A stretch of DNA of 64,000 nt from Mauremys mutica (taxonomy: Eukaryota > Chordata > Testudines > Geoemydidae). Each line of letters starts with the position of its first letter. The stretch's first letter is position 1. The notes below the pieces were generated by a model. The model was not told the origin of the DNA. It worked only from the letters and a program-made list of their open reading frames with translations, and ran no database searches. Made by a program: the position numbers and the translations under genes. This document shows, in pieces, positions 40,901 through 49,852 of the stretch. The stretch lies in assembly GCF_020497125.1 (NCBI RefSeq), contig NC_059073.1:21039225-21103224 (forward strand), read 5' to 3'.

Positions 40901-41629
40901 TTGCTCCTCTTCCATGTTTGGTATGTAATGCTTTGCTAGGATTTCTTCTACCCACATATATAGAATTATTCCAAGTAACTTCCCATTTTTAGCAACTTGT
41001 AGGTTTCTCTTTTGCTCTTCGCATCCACAGTCGGCTTCCTAGGGTAGGATAGTCCCAAGATTCCTCATTCTGGAATGAGTTTGTAGCATTAATTCAGTTC
41101 TCTTACAAGATACAGTATAACTATAAGTTAATCTGACAGCCTGGAGAACCTCTCCTCTTTGTGTTTGGTTCAGTGGAATATGTGACTCTTCCAGATTTCC
41201 CATTCCAACCGTGATCCTTTTGTTCTTGTTCATTTAACTTTTCTCCCTATTTATCCCAGTTACAACGTTTGGTAGTGGTTATTGATCTCTTTACAAATCC
41301 AAATATTGTTGTAATCAAGGTAGACAGAGGATATTAATCCAAATAAAACAAAATAAAACTCTGATGTCTGTTTGACAGTGGGAGATACTGAAGAGTAACA
41401 TACATCAAAATGTAGCTTCCTTGGCAAGGGTTTAGATGGCATGCTGTGAAATGTCCAAGAACCATCACAAGGCTTGTACTGATATGCACAAGGAACAGTG
41501 TTTTGTTATATGGAGTGAGCGAGAAACCCACAATGTTTTTCTCCTTTGTTGCAGATTGGCCATGTCGAAGGACAGCCAGAGAGGAAAGGAGTCTTCCCGG
41601 TGTCCTTTGTGCACATTTTGTCAGATTAA
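13756..41629 (+). CDS. ASAP1: ASAP1, 3' part: six terminal coding exons (join of the exons listed separately)
   Basis: This is the C-terminal part of ASAP1, an Arf GTPase-activating protein that acts at focal adhesions, podosomes and endocytic membranes, where its proline-rich tail and SH3 domain bind Src-family kinases, CRK/CIN85-type adaptors and FAK. Six exons with AG acceptors and GT donors splice in a continuous frame (phases agree at every junction): 13756-13917, 20591-20657, 25658-25716, 28198-28700, 32374-32496 and 41555-41629. Together they give about 329 codons. Visible hallmarks are a run of prolines before [12 protein letters not shown], the [13 protein letters not shown] segment, an array of LPPKP motifs, and an SH3 domain ending in [13 protein letters not shown]. 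These match vertebrate ASAP1 as I remember it. The BAR, PH, ArfGAP and ankyrin exons must lie upstream of the window. The paralogs ASAP2/ASAP3 are less likely because of the LPPKP array. Confidence 0.95.
14410..14635. repeat. Diverged turtle MITE (CCACACCTCTGAGCGACATA family)
   Basis: It carries CAAGGGTGTGAAAAATCCAC, then ACCTCTGAGCGACATAGTTA, and later CACAGAGGTGGATTAACTG. I recognise these as a family of about 250 bp reptilian DNA elements that end in GTCTACACT-like motifs. Both ends are eroded in this copy. Confidence 0.5.
14636..16067. other. ASAP1 intron, nothing recognised
   Basis: There is a frame of 148 codons at 14778-15224, but it lacks domain similarity, has unlike-coding composition (T-rich runs) and no fitting splice sites. 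I treat it as chance. Confidence 0.5.
17588..18287. mobile_element. Solo LTR-like insertion in the CR1-like LINE
   Basis: This 700 bp block starts TGTTACCCTGAG and ends CAGTGGCTACA. It is flanked by CTTC on both sides (17584-17587 and 18288-18291) and interrupts a LINE whose text continues across it. TG...CA ends with a short target duplication suggest a solo LTR. A (CA)n run (about 17700-17726) lies inside. No protein-coding part is visible. Confidence 0.65.
17700..17727. repeat. (CA)n microsatellite
   Basis: There are about 13 uninterrupted CA dinucleotides following TGATA. Confidence 0.95.
18486..18597. mobile_element. 112 bp hAT MITE in the CR1-like LINE
   Basis: It starts CAGGGCTTTGGAG and ends CTCCAAAGCCCTG, a perfect 13 bp inverted repeat. 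Flanks CCCAATAT and CCTAAAAT agree at 6 of 8 positions, as a worn 8 bp target duplication. The interior is a GGAGCTGGAGC-rich sequence, far richer in GC than its host. Confidence 0.8.
20147..20287. repeat. Interspersed repeat copy with a perfect 29 bp inverted repeat
   Basis: The arms at 20147-20175 and 20224-20252 (AAGGTGCCACAAGTACTCCT and so on) are exact reverse complements around a 48 bp loop. The right arm continues as the high-copy repeat ending GATACAGACTAACACGGCTG, also seen at 26466-26600. The left arm is an inverted copy of part of the same repeat. Confidence 0.9.
20338..20445 (+). repeat. CR1-type 3' tail fragment
   Basis: It ends GGTCTCTTCTGGCCTTAAAA and CTTCTGAATCTATGAATG, as do CR1-family tails in sauropsids. 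It is a short, 5'-truncated copy. Confidence 0.6.
20591..20657 (+). CDS. ASAP1: ASAP1 exon: short [10 protein letters not shown] linker exon
   Basis: This is a 67 bp exon between the acceptor CCCTTAG and the donor GTAAGC. It completes the glycine codon opened by the previous exon and encodes [20 protein letters not shown], then QS, ending two bases into the next codon. It is too short to stand out as an open frame and was recognised by matching phase and by similarity to the human NKFEGLSQQSS segment. Confidence 0.93.
21249..22831 (-). mobile_element. CR1 LINE, 5'-truncated, inactive
   Basis: On the minus strand the reverse transcriptase is read in pieces. First comes [18 protein letters not shown] (near 22775), then [20 protein letters not shown] (near 22400) and [18 protein letters not shown] (near 22190), with the catalytic box altered to FVDDPK. 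Then follow [20 protein letters not shown] (near 21750) and the end at 21477. Frames change between pieces. The 3' tail is at 21249-21310. No target duplication was searched out. Confidence 0.88.
22832..25657. other. ASAP1 intron, nothing recognised
   Basis: AT-rich sequence with poly-T and poly-A runs (about 23020-23060). No exon or named repeat was found in 2.8 kb; the intron ends at the TGATTAG acceptor. Confidence 0.5.
25658..25716 (+). CDS. ASAP1: ASAP1 exon: [16 protein letters not shown]
   Basis: This is a 59 bp exon. Two AG dinucleotides are possible as acceptor. The one after TGATTAG (25657) keeps the frame and gives [20 protein letters not shown], whereas the later CACAG would break it. 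The donor is GTAAGA at 25717. Confidence 0.93.
25990..26240. repeat. L2/MIR-like and MITE fragments
   Basis: TTTGTACAGTACTTAGCACA (26041-26060) with TGGGGTCTGGTG resembles a family of old L2/MIR-like tails also present near 50300, 55270 and 58610. Next to it, GCCTAAATCGCATTTACAAA and AATCAATGGCACTTAGGTCA look like an old palindromic MITE. Confidence 0.45.
26466..26600 (+). repeat. Interspersed high-copy repeat (CATCTGATGAAGTGGGCTTT family)
   Basis: It carries GCATCTGATGAAGTGGGCTT, CAAAAGCTTATGCTCTAATA and GATACAGACTAACACGGCTA, shared with the copy at 20195-20287. I recognise it as an abundant reptilian repeat, but I am not sure of its class. Confidence 0.7.
28198..28700 (+). CDS. ASAP1: ASAP1 exon: LPPKP repeat region
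   Basis: This is the largest exon here (503 bp). It starts after TTTTTAG, completes a valine codon, and ends at a codon boundary before the donor GTGGGT. It encodes a leader ([15 protein letters not shown]), then an array of about ten imperfect 9-12 residue repeats built on (E/D)LPPKPQ(L/P)G, then [23 protein letters not shown] and a last Met. The LPPKP units are SH3/EVH1-type ligands. The region is hydrophilic and presumably disordered. Human ASAP1 has the same architecture with some differing repeats. Confidence 0.95.
28701..32373. other. ASAP1 intron, mostly unrecognised
   Basis: Apart from the MIR-type relic at 29285-29402 I see no named repeat and no exon with correct phase. The flanking exons join in phase 0 across it. 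The adjoining intron parts 32497-33079 and 37899-41554 (apart from the CR1 tail at 39556) are also unremarkable. Confidence 0.5.
29285..29402. repeat. MIR-type SINE relic
   Basis: CATTGAGGCACAGATGGAAA, then GACTTGCCAAAGGTCATGTA and TCAGTGGCAAAGCTGGGAAC, follow the MIR/L2 pattern (GAGGCACAGAG...GACTTGCCCAAGGTC...GTGGCAGAGCTGGG). The copy is old and fragmentary. Confidence 0.7.
32374..32496 (+). CDS. ASAP1: ASAP1 exon: first half of SH3 domain
   Basis: This is a 123 bp exon, phase 0 at both ends, between the acceptor TTTTTAG and the donor GTATGT. It encodes [19 protein letters not shown], then the acidic RT loop (DELTF), the n-Src region and the double tryptophan EDQEWW. The YDCQA motif corresponds to the ALYDY motif of SH3 domains. 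Confidence 0.96.
33458..34741 (+). CDS. Harbinger transposase (HARBI1-like DDE nuclease)
   Basis: This is an uninterrupted 427-codon frame. I chose the ATG at 33458 ([14 protein letters not shown]) because the related element at 55.98 kb has the same ATGGAGCC context; an in-frame ATG at 33356 would add 34 residues. The N-terminal half has a helix-turn-helix-like segment ([20 protein letters not shown]). The DDE_Tnp_4 core shows [14 protein letters not shown] (first Asp), [18 protein letters not shown] (second Asp) and [19 protein letters not shown] (Glu). The family cuts and pastes DNA at TWA-type sites and usually needs a Myb-like partner for import and binding, here the gene at 37604-35638. 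AATAAA is at 34886. No stop or frameshift is present, so it may encode an active enzyme, though activity is inference. Confidence 0.92.
   Translation: MEPAAIIAALMAVVNSSHLIVHLFHSQLLRNRARRLRQRGEDKNSQSGADLSQSRVRHAVEIMVAMGQVHGVERRFWARETSTDWWDRIVLQVWDESQWLRNFRMRKGTFLELCDLLAPALKRQDTRMRAALSVQKRVAIALWKLATPDSYRSVANHFGVGKSTVGVAVMQVAHAIVEQLLSKVVTLGNVQDIIDGFAAMGFPNCGGAIDGTHIPILGPAHQASEYINRKGYFSMVLQALVDHRGRFTNIFVGWAGKVHDARVFRNSGLFRRLQAGTFFPDHKITFGDVQMPTVILGDPAYPLMPWLMKPYTGALDSEKELFNYRLSKCRMVVECAFGRLKGRWRSLLTRSDISEKNIPVVIAACCVLHNVCESKGETFLAGWEVEANRLAAVYAQPDTRAEKLSQREALCIREALKASFLGEQGNL
35638..36033 (-). CDS. Probable second exon of the Harbinger Myb/SANT-like gene
   Basis: After a possible acceptor (CCCTCGCAG) the minus strand reads [20 protein letters not shown], then [20 protein letters not shown] and a helical, charged stretch with [20 protein letters not shown], then a proline-rich end and stop at 35638. 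Basic plus coiled-coil-like C-termini of this kind are common in Myb/SANT proteins of vertebrate Harbingers. Joining it to the first exon needs a one-base frame correction or another splice site, so either the copy is slightly damaged or my junction is wrong. AATAAA (minus) follows at 35531-35536. Confidence 0.6.
   Translation of the reverse strand, partial: RLAQIRRRKKKTREEMFAELMACSTAEAAEQRQWRESLCQQHRTHIEREDRWRQEDHQATQTLLGLMREQTDTLRRLVDVLQDRRQEVRAPLHYICNHPPTPRSPVPPSPKITRRRGGRGRENCHCTTAER
36932..37604 (-). CDS. Harbinger Myb/SANT-like DNA-binding protein, first exon
   Basis: This open frame starts MTRENLNSF, or more likely at the later Met (MQSSPAEES). It contains a trihelix/SANT-like domain: [20 protein letters not shown], then [20 protein letters not shown] and [20 protein letters not shown], with spaced tryptophans and basic residues. 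An acidic stretch follows. A canonical donor (GCG then GTAAGT at 36931) ends it before the frame runs out. In Harbinger elements this second protein helps the transposase reach the nucleus and the transposon ends. The second exon is probably at 36033-35638, but the phase of the junction does not fit simply. Confidence 0.8.
39556..39650 (-). repeat. CR1/L3-like 3' tail fragment
   Basis: CATAGAAGTTAGATTCTGAA, then GACCTATTATGTCATCTGTT and CCATCTCCCTAATAATGCAG, read in reverse as a CR1-type 3' end. The copy is short and diverged. Confidence 0.6.
41555..41629 (+). CDS. ASAP1: ASAP1 terminal coding exon: end of SH3 domain and stop
   Basis: The acceptor is TTTGTTGCAG. The exon encodes [18 protein letters not shown] followed by VHILSD and TAA (41627-41629). 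The FPVSFV motif is the C-terminal part of the SH3 fold (ALYDY...WW...FPxxYV). The intron before it is 9.06 kb, about half of which is a Harbinger transposon. Confidence 0.96.
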   Translation: MGHVEGQPERKGVFPVSFVHILSD

Positions 41630-42464
41630 TCAAATTCAAAACTTGAGCATTGCACATCCTTCATGCAAGACAGGCTTTTTAGCAAAAGCTAACGGCTGCT
41701 GCCTCCCTGTAATCCTGTGCACAATTGTATATATAGCTGCTGTTACAAAATAAGAATTCATTTAAGGTTCACCTCATGAGGTGAATTATATGTATTGTAA
41801 ATATACTGTGTTATTCTGCCTTTGCCAGTATTATGGTAGCCTTGGAACCTGGCATGCCTTATTGGGTTTGCTGAAGCCATCCTTGGCATCTAGCACTTAC
41901 ATCTCTGTCTATGCTGTTAAAAATGTGTATCAACTGCCAGCTTTCCAAACATAGGTTTCCATCAACCAGTAACTTTGTAGAAATGACTGTTCCTAAGAAC
42001 TCAGTATTCTCAATTATATAATTAGCAGAGTTAAGATTCTGTTTTCAAAGTGAATGGTTTTGGCCCACTTAAAAACAATCTACAACTAAGAGTACACAGT
42101 TTACAGCTATGAAGCCCACTTCGGTATTGATTAAAGAAAGTGCTCAGTTAAATTTAAGTTTGAAAGCAAAAGGAATATTCACTGACTTTACAGAAAAGCA
42201 GTAGCATTTTATGGTGTGCACACAGCATTTCATGTTTATATTATGTGGACTTATGCCAAACTCTGATTGCAGTTTCCCTGTGATATTACCTCACTTTAAG
42301 ACAGTTACAAATTACTTCCATCTGAAAATTTATTTTGATAAAAATTAGTCATACTGTCTTTCCTTATATGTATGTGAAATTTGCTGAAGGTTTTTCACTG
42401 AATTTTTAGTAACCAAGGACTTCTAGAAAATATTACACTGTTTATATTATGCATGCATTTAAAA

Positions 42465-43040
42465 CAGTGATTCTCAACCTGTTTATCATTGTGGGCCGCA
42501 TATGTGGCCCAAAATGTGTTATCTGGGCCGCAGGTTGAGAACCACAGCACTCCCCACAGACCCACTGCCACCTGCTCAGAGACCCCTCCACAGAGTGGGG
42601 CTAGGAGTGGAGTCCTGGGCAGGGGGCCAGGTGGCAGGGACCCCAGACCTTGCTGTGCGGACCTGGGCAGTGCATGGCCGGGTGGCTGGGCAGACAGGCA
42701 ACAGCCCAGACCCCAAACCCATGGGGTAGCCCCCGGATCCCAGAACCCCTGGGGTCAGCCTGTAGCCCTGGAGTTTGTAGGGCTGGGCAGCAGCTCCGGA
42801 TCCAGGACTCTGCAGGGCCAGCCGGCAGCCCTTGTTCCCAGACTGTACGGGGCTGGTCAGCAGCCCCGGATCCCTGCCACACAAAACTGGCCAGTGATGT
42901 CCACCCCGCCCAGGCCGAGCAGCCCAGACTCTGCCACACTGGGCGGCCAGGCAGCCGGGAACCCCGGCCCAGCGGCCTTTAGCACACAGCTGGGCCGCAG
43001 CTGTGTGCTGATTGGGCCGCCTGCAGGTTGAGAACCACTG
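42465..43040. mobile_element. hAT-type MITE within the ASAP1 3' UTR
   Basis: The inverted ends are CAGTGATTCTCAACCTG and CAGGTTGAGAACCACTG (one mismatch). The flanking 8 bp are ATTTAAAA (42457-42464) and ATTTAGAA (43041-43048), 7 of 8 identical. The 576 bp interior is GC-rich in an AT-rich UTR and contains repeated GGGCCGCA-type and CCCGGATCC-type motifs. No transposase is present. Confidence 0.88.
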
Positions 43041-43955
43041 ATTTAGAATCTTACTTGAAAACTGTCTTTGTACAGGAATAGTACTGTAGTCACATAGCTA
43101 AGTTGGAACAAAAGAACATTTTAATTTGATAACTATTCAGATTGAAATGTGAGCTTGCAACAGTATTTATTTATAGCTAATTGGCTCTCTTTGAAAATCA
43201 CTTATTTTTAAAAAAGTCTTCAGCTTTGCTGAAGGTTATAATTAACGAGTGTAAAATTTCCTCAGTGTTACTGTCTGGATAAATTTAAACTATTACAGTA
43301 TAAAAAATTGTTTAGAATATCAGAGTGAAAGGTTGACCTTTCATGCAGTTTGTCAGGCTATTAATTATAGAAACTAATCACTAGTATCAAGTTGTATATT
43401 AACTGTCTTCATTAAACTATCTTTGTATTTCATAGTCTTAACTCCAAGCACCAGCCAACAAACACATTACCATAAAATTAATTTCTAATAAGTCTTTGGA
43501 AGAATGCGTTTGACTTCTGGTAGCGTCAAAGTTGTTATAAATTGCATTAGTGAAAAACACATTCCTTGCAGTTAATTCACTTAGTCTCCTTTTTTTCTAA
43601 TCACAACATTTAATGTATTATTAAAAACATTAATTTACTTCATTTTCTATATCATTTTTAATTTTGGAACCGAATAAAATTGTTATTGTCTGTGATCAGA
43701 TAACTGTATTGATCAGGTTCTATGATTTTCATATGTAGGACTGGTATTGTATTGCTTAAAATGTTACTTTGGCAACAGTACATATTACTAATATTTTACA
43801 GCAGACAGTCTTGGCTACATAGGACTATTTTTCATTTTATAAAAGCACAACTCAAAAAAACCTTCTGAAAGTTTTCATTTTTAATGCAGTTTTACAAGGC
43901 TGTAGTCAGTGAATATTTAATTGTATTTATATGGTTATGAGAACTTTAAATATCA

Positions 43956-43961
43956 AATAAA
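43956..43961 (+). terminator. Candidate ASAP1 polyadenylation signal (proximal)
   Basis: AATAAA lies in an AT-rich context about 2.3 kb after the stop codon. Its use is inferred, not shown. Confidence 0.4.
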
Positions 43962-44856
43962 CCTTGCATGAAAAAATATTCCAAAATATTTATCAACTGT
44001 TACTGGAAAGTGGCTTTTAAACTATTGCTTTATCAGTGTCATGACAAAAGTGTATTAAAAAACAAATACACCGGTGAGTGAGCCTGCTCACATCTAATCC
44101 ACAGTGTTATCAGTTTCAGTATTTCAGACTTGTACTGTTTTTTTATGGAAAGCAGTCAGGACCTGAGTTTATTTAGCATTCCATTTTATCCATTAATACA
44201 ATGTTTTAAGTTGCATTAAAGAAGGAAAAACTATTCACTTTTGTGGTCAAGTGTATTTTTAAGTGATCTCAAAATAATCTGGTAAAAGCTAAACACATAA
44301 GGAAAACCTAGACATGTAAAATGATGTAGAAGCAAATGTCTATTCTTTTGTACACTCTCTGCAGTAGTATACATAGGCATTGTTAAAATGAGATTAGTTC
44401 CATCAGGAACAAGAGTTCTGTTTGTTCTGGCTTATTGTGGGTCATAGGAAATCTAAAATTCATTGTGTGTTATATTGATTGAGTTTAAGTACAATATATT
44501 TAAACTCAATGAGCCACTATCTGCAATTTTGTACATGAAATAGTATTTGGAAAGTTTAGATCTTTATAGACAAATAGCTAGTAATTAGTTTTTTTCCCTG
44601 GGATGAGGATGTTCTGCAAATGATGTCTTATTTTACTGTTGAACAGCAATTGCTATTTATTTTTTTATTACATAATACATCAACATGTTGTATAGAAATC
44701 AGATTTGGTAGTGCCAGTAGTTAAAATTTTGACTTCTCATTTGAATGTTAAGATCAAACATCAGTACACTTGTCTATTCACATGTATTTAAATGTGACAG
44801 TTTTTGAGTACTGTATGTGTTAATTTCTACTTTTTTAATATTTAAAATTGCTTTGA

Positions 44857-44862
44857 AATAAA
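44857..44862 (+). terminator. Candidate ASAP1 polyadenylation signal (distal)
   Basis: AATAAA is followed by a GT-rich stretch (TGTATTCAGTTG) about 3.2 kb after the stop codon. It is the last good signal before sequence with no link to the gene. Confidence 0.5.
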
Positions 44863-44880
44863 TGTATTCAGTTGATCCCA

Positions 44881-47800
44881 GACATCTGAACAAGGCCCTT
44901 TTGTCAGTTGGAATCTCCTGTAGGAGGAAAGTCTACATCTCACGTAGGTGGCTTTTGAGAGAGAACTCATTTTAAGCTATTGAGTAGAGCGCTGAATTAT
45001 CAATATAAGTATTCTTTAAGTTGATAATACATGTATATGTGTAACCTATTTGTTAAATATGAATGCACTTAGTTTTATCCTAAAACTTTTAGCTACTATG
45101 TGCTAGTATCAAAATACACTCATTCTTTCCTGGGTGGAATTAAGCTTCTCTGATGGCCCAATCAGCTTCTGCAGAATAAAGTGTTAATATTTTAAAAAAT
45201 GACTAGCCCTTCTGATTGTGAAGAAAAAAAATTCAAAATGTGCCCTAACAGAGTGCTATCTTTCTGTGGCTGCAGATAGACTGAAAGTTCATAGCTCTTT
45301 CAGAGATACTGGGTCACATTGATATCTGGAGCCCAGCAGTCATTTAAATTATTTTTAACTATTTCATAGCTGATTATTTTAGCAGGGAAACCCAACTACT
45401 ATGGAACTTCTGGTGTGGTATCTATTTCCTCTTTCCCTTTACATTCTGTAATGCCCTGGGAAAGGTCCCCTTTTAAACAGTACTTCAGTGATATTAGAGA
45501 GGTTTGGGCAGGGGGACTAAGCGGTTGCTAGGATTCAAAGGGAAGTAATTGGTTATGAATCCACAGTAAAGGTGACTTGCAAAGGGAAAAAAATCACTTT
45601 TCTTCCATCTATACAAAAGAATGGATTTTTTTTCTGCTTTTTTTCCCAACCTGAGATATCAAATTTATTAGGTAAATTGGGTTGAGGCTGTATGGTAATT
45701 CCTGTGCTCCAATTATCCTAATAGTGGCCAGTAACTCATTACTTCAGAGAAAGATGCAAGAACCTCTGCAGCAAGTAATTATGGGATAACCTGCCCATAG
45801 GAAAAAAAATCCCTTCTAACCCTTAATAATGTGAGAGACTACACCTGGCAGCATGAGGATGTATCTCTTGCAAAATTTTTGTTCAATATTTACTATAACT
45901 CTGGACATTTTTTGTTATCCATATAAATGTACAATATCTTTGCACTGTGCTAGACACTTGGTCTTACTGATATCCTGTATAAGACATTTCCTTTTAATAG
46001 CCTTGAATTGCTACTTCCCTGACCTGTTCACACAGTGGGGTTGACATTCTCTCCTCCTTTAACTCAAAGGAAAGCAGTGTTTGACTCTTTCACAATGACT
46101 TGTGCTAATAGTTTGGGCTCTTGAGTTCAGTAGGTATTTTAAACAGTCATAATTCCATTATCCCTCCCATACTTTGGCAAAAACAACATGAGGTTTCCAA
46201 TTCAAGAACAGACAGTTTTTGACAGATGCTGTAGAGGGTCTTTGAATCCTCCTTCAGCAAAAAAGTACAGGCACGTTCCTGCTTAGAGCTCAAATTTTTA
46301 AGTAGGCCTGCCCTCTCCTTGCACAAGAGAGCTAATATTTGTTCACTCAAATGCCTCAGGCTGCTGTTCAGATTTGTATGAGCTGCTTACCCTATTCAAT
46401 ACCAGCAAAGAAAATGGAAGCTTTAAGCTGAATGATGATTGGCTGATCAGTAGCAATCAGTGATTAGGTTCAGATGCTGAGCAGTAAGCCTGCTATAAAT
46501 ATAGACTAAATCTAATCCTTAATATTTACTGTATTCACTTAAAGCCTATTGTACAGATTACCTACTGAAAGATAAAGGGTTAAAAGTTTGCAATTCAATA
46601 TTGGAGGTTGCTCAGTAAGAAAATAAATCCTTCAAGCCACCTCCCCCAAAGTAGTCAGTCATATGCTGCATTTCAAATGGCCAAGTTAGAACAAGAAGAA
46701 AGTATGTCCATGGAGTGTAGTTGAGGGAAAGCCCTTAAGTGTTTAAAGACATGTGCTCTGCATGTGCACAGTGAGCACTAATCATCCTTCAGCTTCAGGA
46801 AACATTAATACTGTTAATTAGTGGATAGATATATCTAAGCCCTAACTAAAAATGCACTGACTACTTGGACACTAATTTGTGACATGTAAGTCTACTTAAA
46901 ATACACCAACATTGTTATACTGCAAAACACAGAGGCCCTGAGACTGCTTGGCCCTTGTTGGAATGTAAGGCCCACTAGATGCTGCAGGTTCAGGATACTG
47001 TAGAAGTTCCTAATATTGCACAACCACAGGCTTAAAGCTTAAGTGTGGGCTAGTTCAAGATTTTGTTTCTAGAGTATGTGTGATAAGCACAGAGTTAGTG
47101 GGAACTTACACCAGTGGACTTTGCTGGTGACTTTAAGTTGAGATATTGAAGCTAAACATTAACACTTTGTAAACAGCTGTTAGTGTAATTTTACTTCCTT
47201 GCACCTGTCACAAACAAGAGATTAAACCAGTTATGCATTAGTACTAACCTAATGTACATTACAGGACAAATGGCAGCTGGTCTAGGAACTACAAATTGAC
47301 CAGAACCACCCCTCTACTTTTTACTCCTATTTCACTTAGGCTCAGCAGTAAAGTTTGATTGCAAGCATTTTAAACTTGGCTGCATTGGTAGACAGTTTAG
47401 AAGATTCCATTTCTTATTAGATCAGCACCTACAAAATCTGAACTATTCTCCTGCCCCATCAGGAAAGCCCCTTTGCAAGACTAGGCCACAATCCCAGCTA
47501 TAGCTTCCTAGCCAAGAGTGGAGGATTAGTCTAGCCACATGTGCCTCTCTTTATCACATAGGCTTGTGCCAAAGGTGCATAAGTTGGAGATAGTTATCTT
47601 AGGTTAGCAGCTGTGAACGATTAACTGTGCTCGCTCACAGGTAAAATGAAGGCTGCTAGACTTAGGCAAAATGTCTTGTGTTAACTTTATTCTAAGGACA
47701 CCTAAGCCAGCAGGCCCAAACTTGAATGTCATGCCCTGCCCCCACCCCCCAGGGCCAGGAACCAGCTTGGATGGATGCAGACAGAGGTTGGGGGGGCTAG

Positions 47801-48248
47801 GAGCAGGGCTGCAATGGGGGCTGGCAGCCAGGTGTGGGTCCACCACCTGCCAAGACTAGGGACAGGGACAGGAGTTGGGAGGGGCTGGGTGGTGCTCCCT
47901 CCCCTCCCCCTTTGGGAGCTGGCCTAAACTCTGCCATACCACACACGGCCTACATACTCCTCCTCAGGGGCATGCTTCCCACCTTGGGGACCTCTGACCT
48001 AAGCCATAGTACACCCATTAGTGAGAGCTATAGGCTGGACTTTAGTTAAGAATACTAAACTAAGTGTTGCTTGTAAGAGGTACAGTAATACCTTGTTAGG
48101 CTGCTGGCATTTGACACTAGAGGAGGGCAGGAGTAAGAGTTTGGTCTCTTGAAGACTTCTGAAAGAGAACCCTAAACAATACTGTAGGGGAAAGTCAATT
48201 AGGACTCTTCAAATTGCCCTAGGTTGTTCAACAAAATTATGTTTAAAC
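44881..48248. other. Intergenic space between ASAP1 and the 42Sp50-like gene
   Basis: AT-rich, no gene seen. A GC-rich patch at about 47730-47930 (runs of G and C, CCCCACCCCCCAGGG) looks like part of an unrecognised repeat. Convergent genes lie on either side (ASAP1 +, 42Sp50-like -). Confidence 0.5.
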
Positions 48249-49472
48249 TAGGACTGTTGATGAGTTACCATTAAAATAGAATACCAATTTGTTAAAATGT
48301 TTCTACATTTTCAAATATATTGATTTCTATTACAACACAATAGAAAGTGTACAGTGCTCACCTTATATTTGTAATAAATATTTGCACTGTAAAAATGAGT
48401 ATTTTTTAATTCACTTCATACACATACTATAATGAAATCTTTGTCCTGAAAATGCAACTTACAAATGTAGATTTTGGTTGTTCCATAACTGCACTCAAAC
48501 ACTCAAACTTTAGAGCCTACAAGTCCACTCAGTCCTACTTCTTGTTCAGCCAATTGTTAAGACACCAGTTTGTTTACATTTACAGGTGACATTGTAAATA
48601 ATCAGTCAGCAGTGTCACCTGAAAACAAGAACTAGCATTTACATGGCACTTTTGTAGCTAGCATTGCAAGGTATTTACGTGCCAGATATGCTAAACATTT
48701 GTATGCCCCTTCATGCTTCAGCCACCATTCCAGAGGACATGTTTCCCATGGTTTAAGAATCTGAAGTGCCTTCCGAAATCTGAGAGGGATAAGGTGTGGC
48801 ACATCCTTCCAGATGTCTTAAAGGAGCAACACTCCATGTGGAAACTACAGACCCCAAACACACACCCCTAACTTTCTCGGGTGGCATTTGATTAAGATGA
48901 TGAAAATGAACATGCATCAGTCTGCTCTGCTTTTGATTATTGTTGAGCAGAACCCATCATCAGCATGGACATGTCTTCTGGAATGGTGGTTGAAGCATGA
49001 AGGGACATACAAATTGTTAGCACATCTGGCACAAATATCTTGTAATGCCAGCTACAATACCATGTGAACATCTGTTCACTTTCAGGTGACATTGTAAACA
49101 AGACATGGGCAGCATTATCTCCTGCAAATTGTAACCAAACTGTTTGTCTGAGCAATTGGCTGAAGTAGGACTGAGTGGACCTGTAGGTTCTAAAGTTTCA
49201 CATTGCATTCAAAAATAAGTTATTTTTTGTACATACTTCTACATTTGCAAGTTCAACTTTCATGATAAAGAGATTGCACTACAGTACTTGTCTCTTTCTT
49301 ACAGTGCAAGTATTTAATTAAAAATTATGAAGCAAGCACTGTACACTTTATTCTGTGTTGTAATTGAGATCAATACATTTGAAAATTTATAAAATCCAAA
49401 ATATTTAATAAGTTGTATTATTGTTTAGCAGTGCAATTAATCACAATTATTTTTAATCACCTGACAGCCCTA
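48249..49472. mobile_element. Long-inverted-repeat hAT-like element
   Basis: The 1224 bp unit starts TAGGACTGTTGATGAGTTAC and ends ACCTGACAGCCCTA. It is flanked by GTTTAAAC (48241-48248) and GTTTAAAT (49473-49480), 7 of 8 identical. Its two halves are diverged inverted copies of each other: for example CATGCTTCAGCCACCATTCC (48713-48732) against the complement of GGAATGGTGGTTGAAGCATG (48979-48998), so it can form a hairpin over about 500 bp. No coding frame is found. Confidence 0.85.
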
Positions 49473-49846
49473 GTTTAAATCTAATCCTACCTCCCTTTTC
49501 ATCTAGTGAAAGTTTACGTGGCTGTTCATGGAAGCACTAACCACTAGAATCACATCCTGGTTCTTGCTATTGCTTCCCCCACAAGTAGACGCACGCTTGA
49601 TTCTTGAGTTGCGAGCCCTTTACATAGAAGCTCCCAGAGGTTCACACTGGCTTGCTGGAGTGTTCTAAAGTAGTTGAGGCTCCTGAAGCTGTGGTCACCT
49701 GTCAAGCCTACTTGCATAGATTCACGTGGTCATTTGAAGTGGTCCAGCTGTGAAGCCTTTGTGGTCTCCACAGCTGGAGAGTGGAGACATTTTTCTAGAA
49801 GCTTAAAATAAGGAAGGAGGCACCAAGCTGTGTCTCAAATGATTTC

Positions 49847-49852
49847 TTTATT
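49847..49852 (-). terminator. Polyadenylation signal of the 42Sp50-like gene
   Basis: AATAAA on the minus strand lies about 195 bp after the stop codon, so the 3' UTR is short (about 50045 down to about 49830). No other close signal was noticed. Confidence 0.65.

Larger units (their letters stand above)
41630..44880 (+). other. ASAP1: ASAP1 3' untranslated region (proposed extent)
   Basis: AT-rich, non-coding sequence follows the ASAP1 stop. It contains AATAAA hexamers at 43956-43961 and 44857-44862; either could end the transcript, and other AATAAA matches exist, for example near 43675. The end shown is inferred from the last strong signal. A 576 bp hAT element sits inside it (42465-43040). 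Confidence 0.6.

Noticed and set aside
42489..43031. 180-codon open frame in the ASAP1 3' UTR
   Set aside because: It lies entirely within the GC-rich hAT MITE and has no similarity to a known protein.
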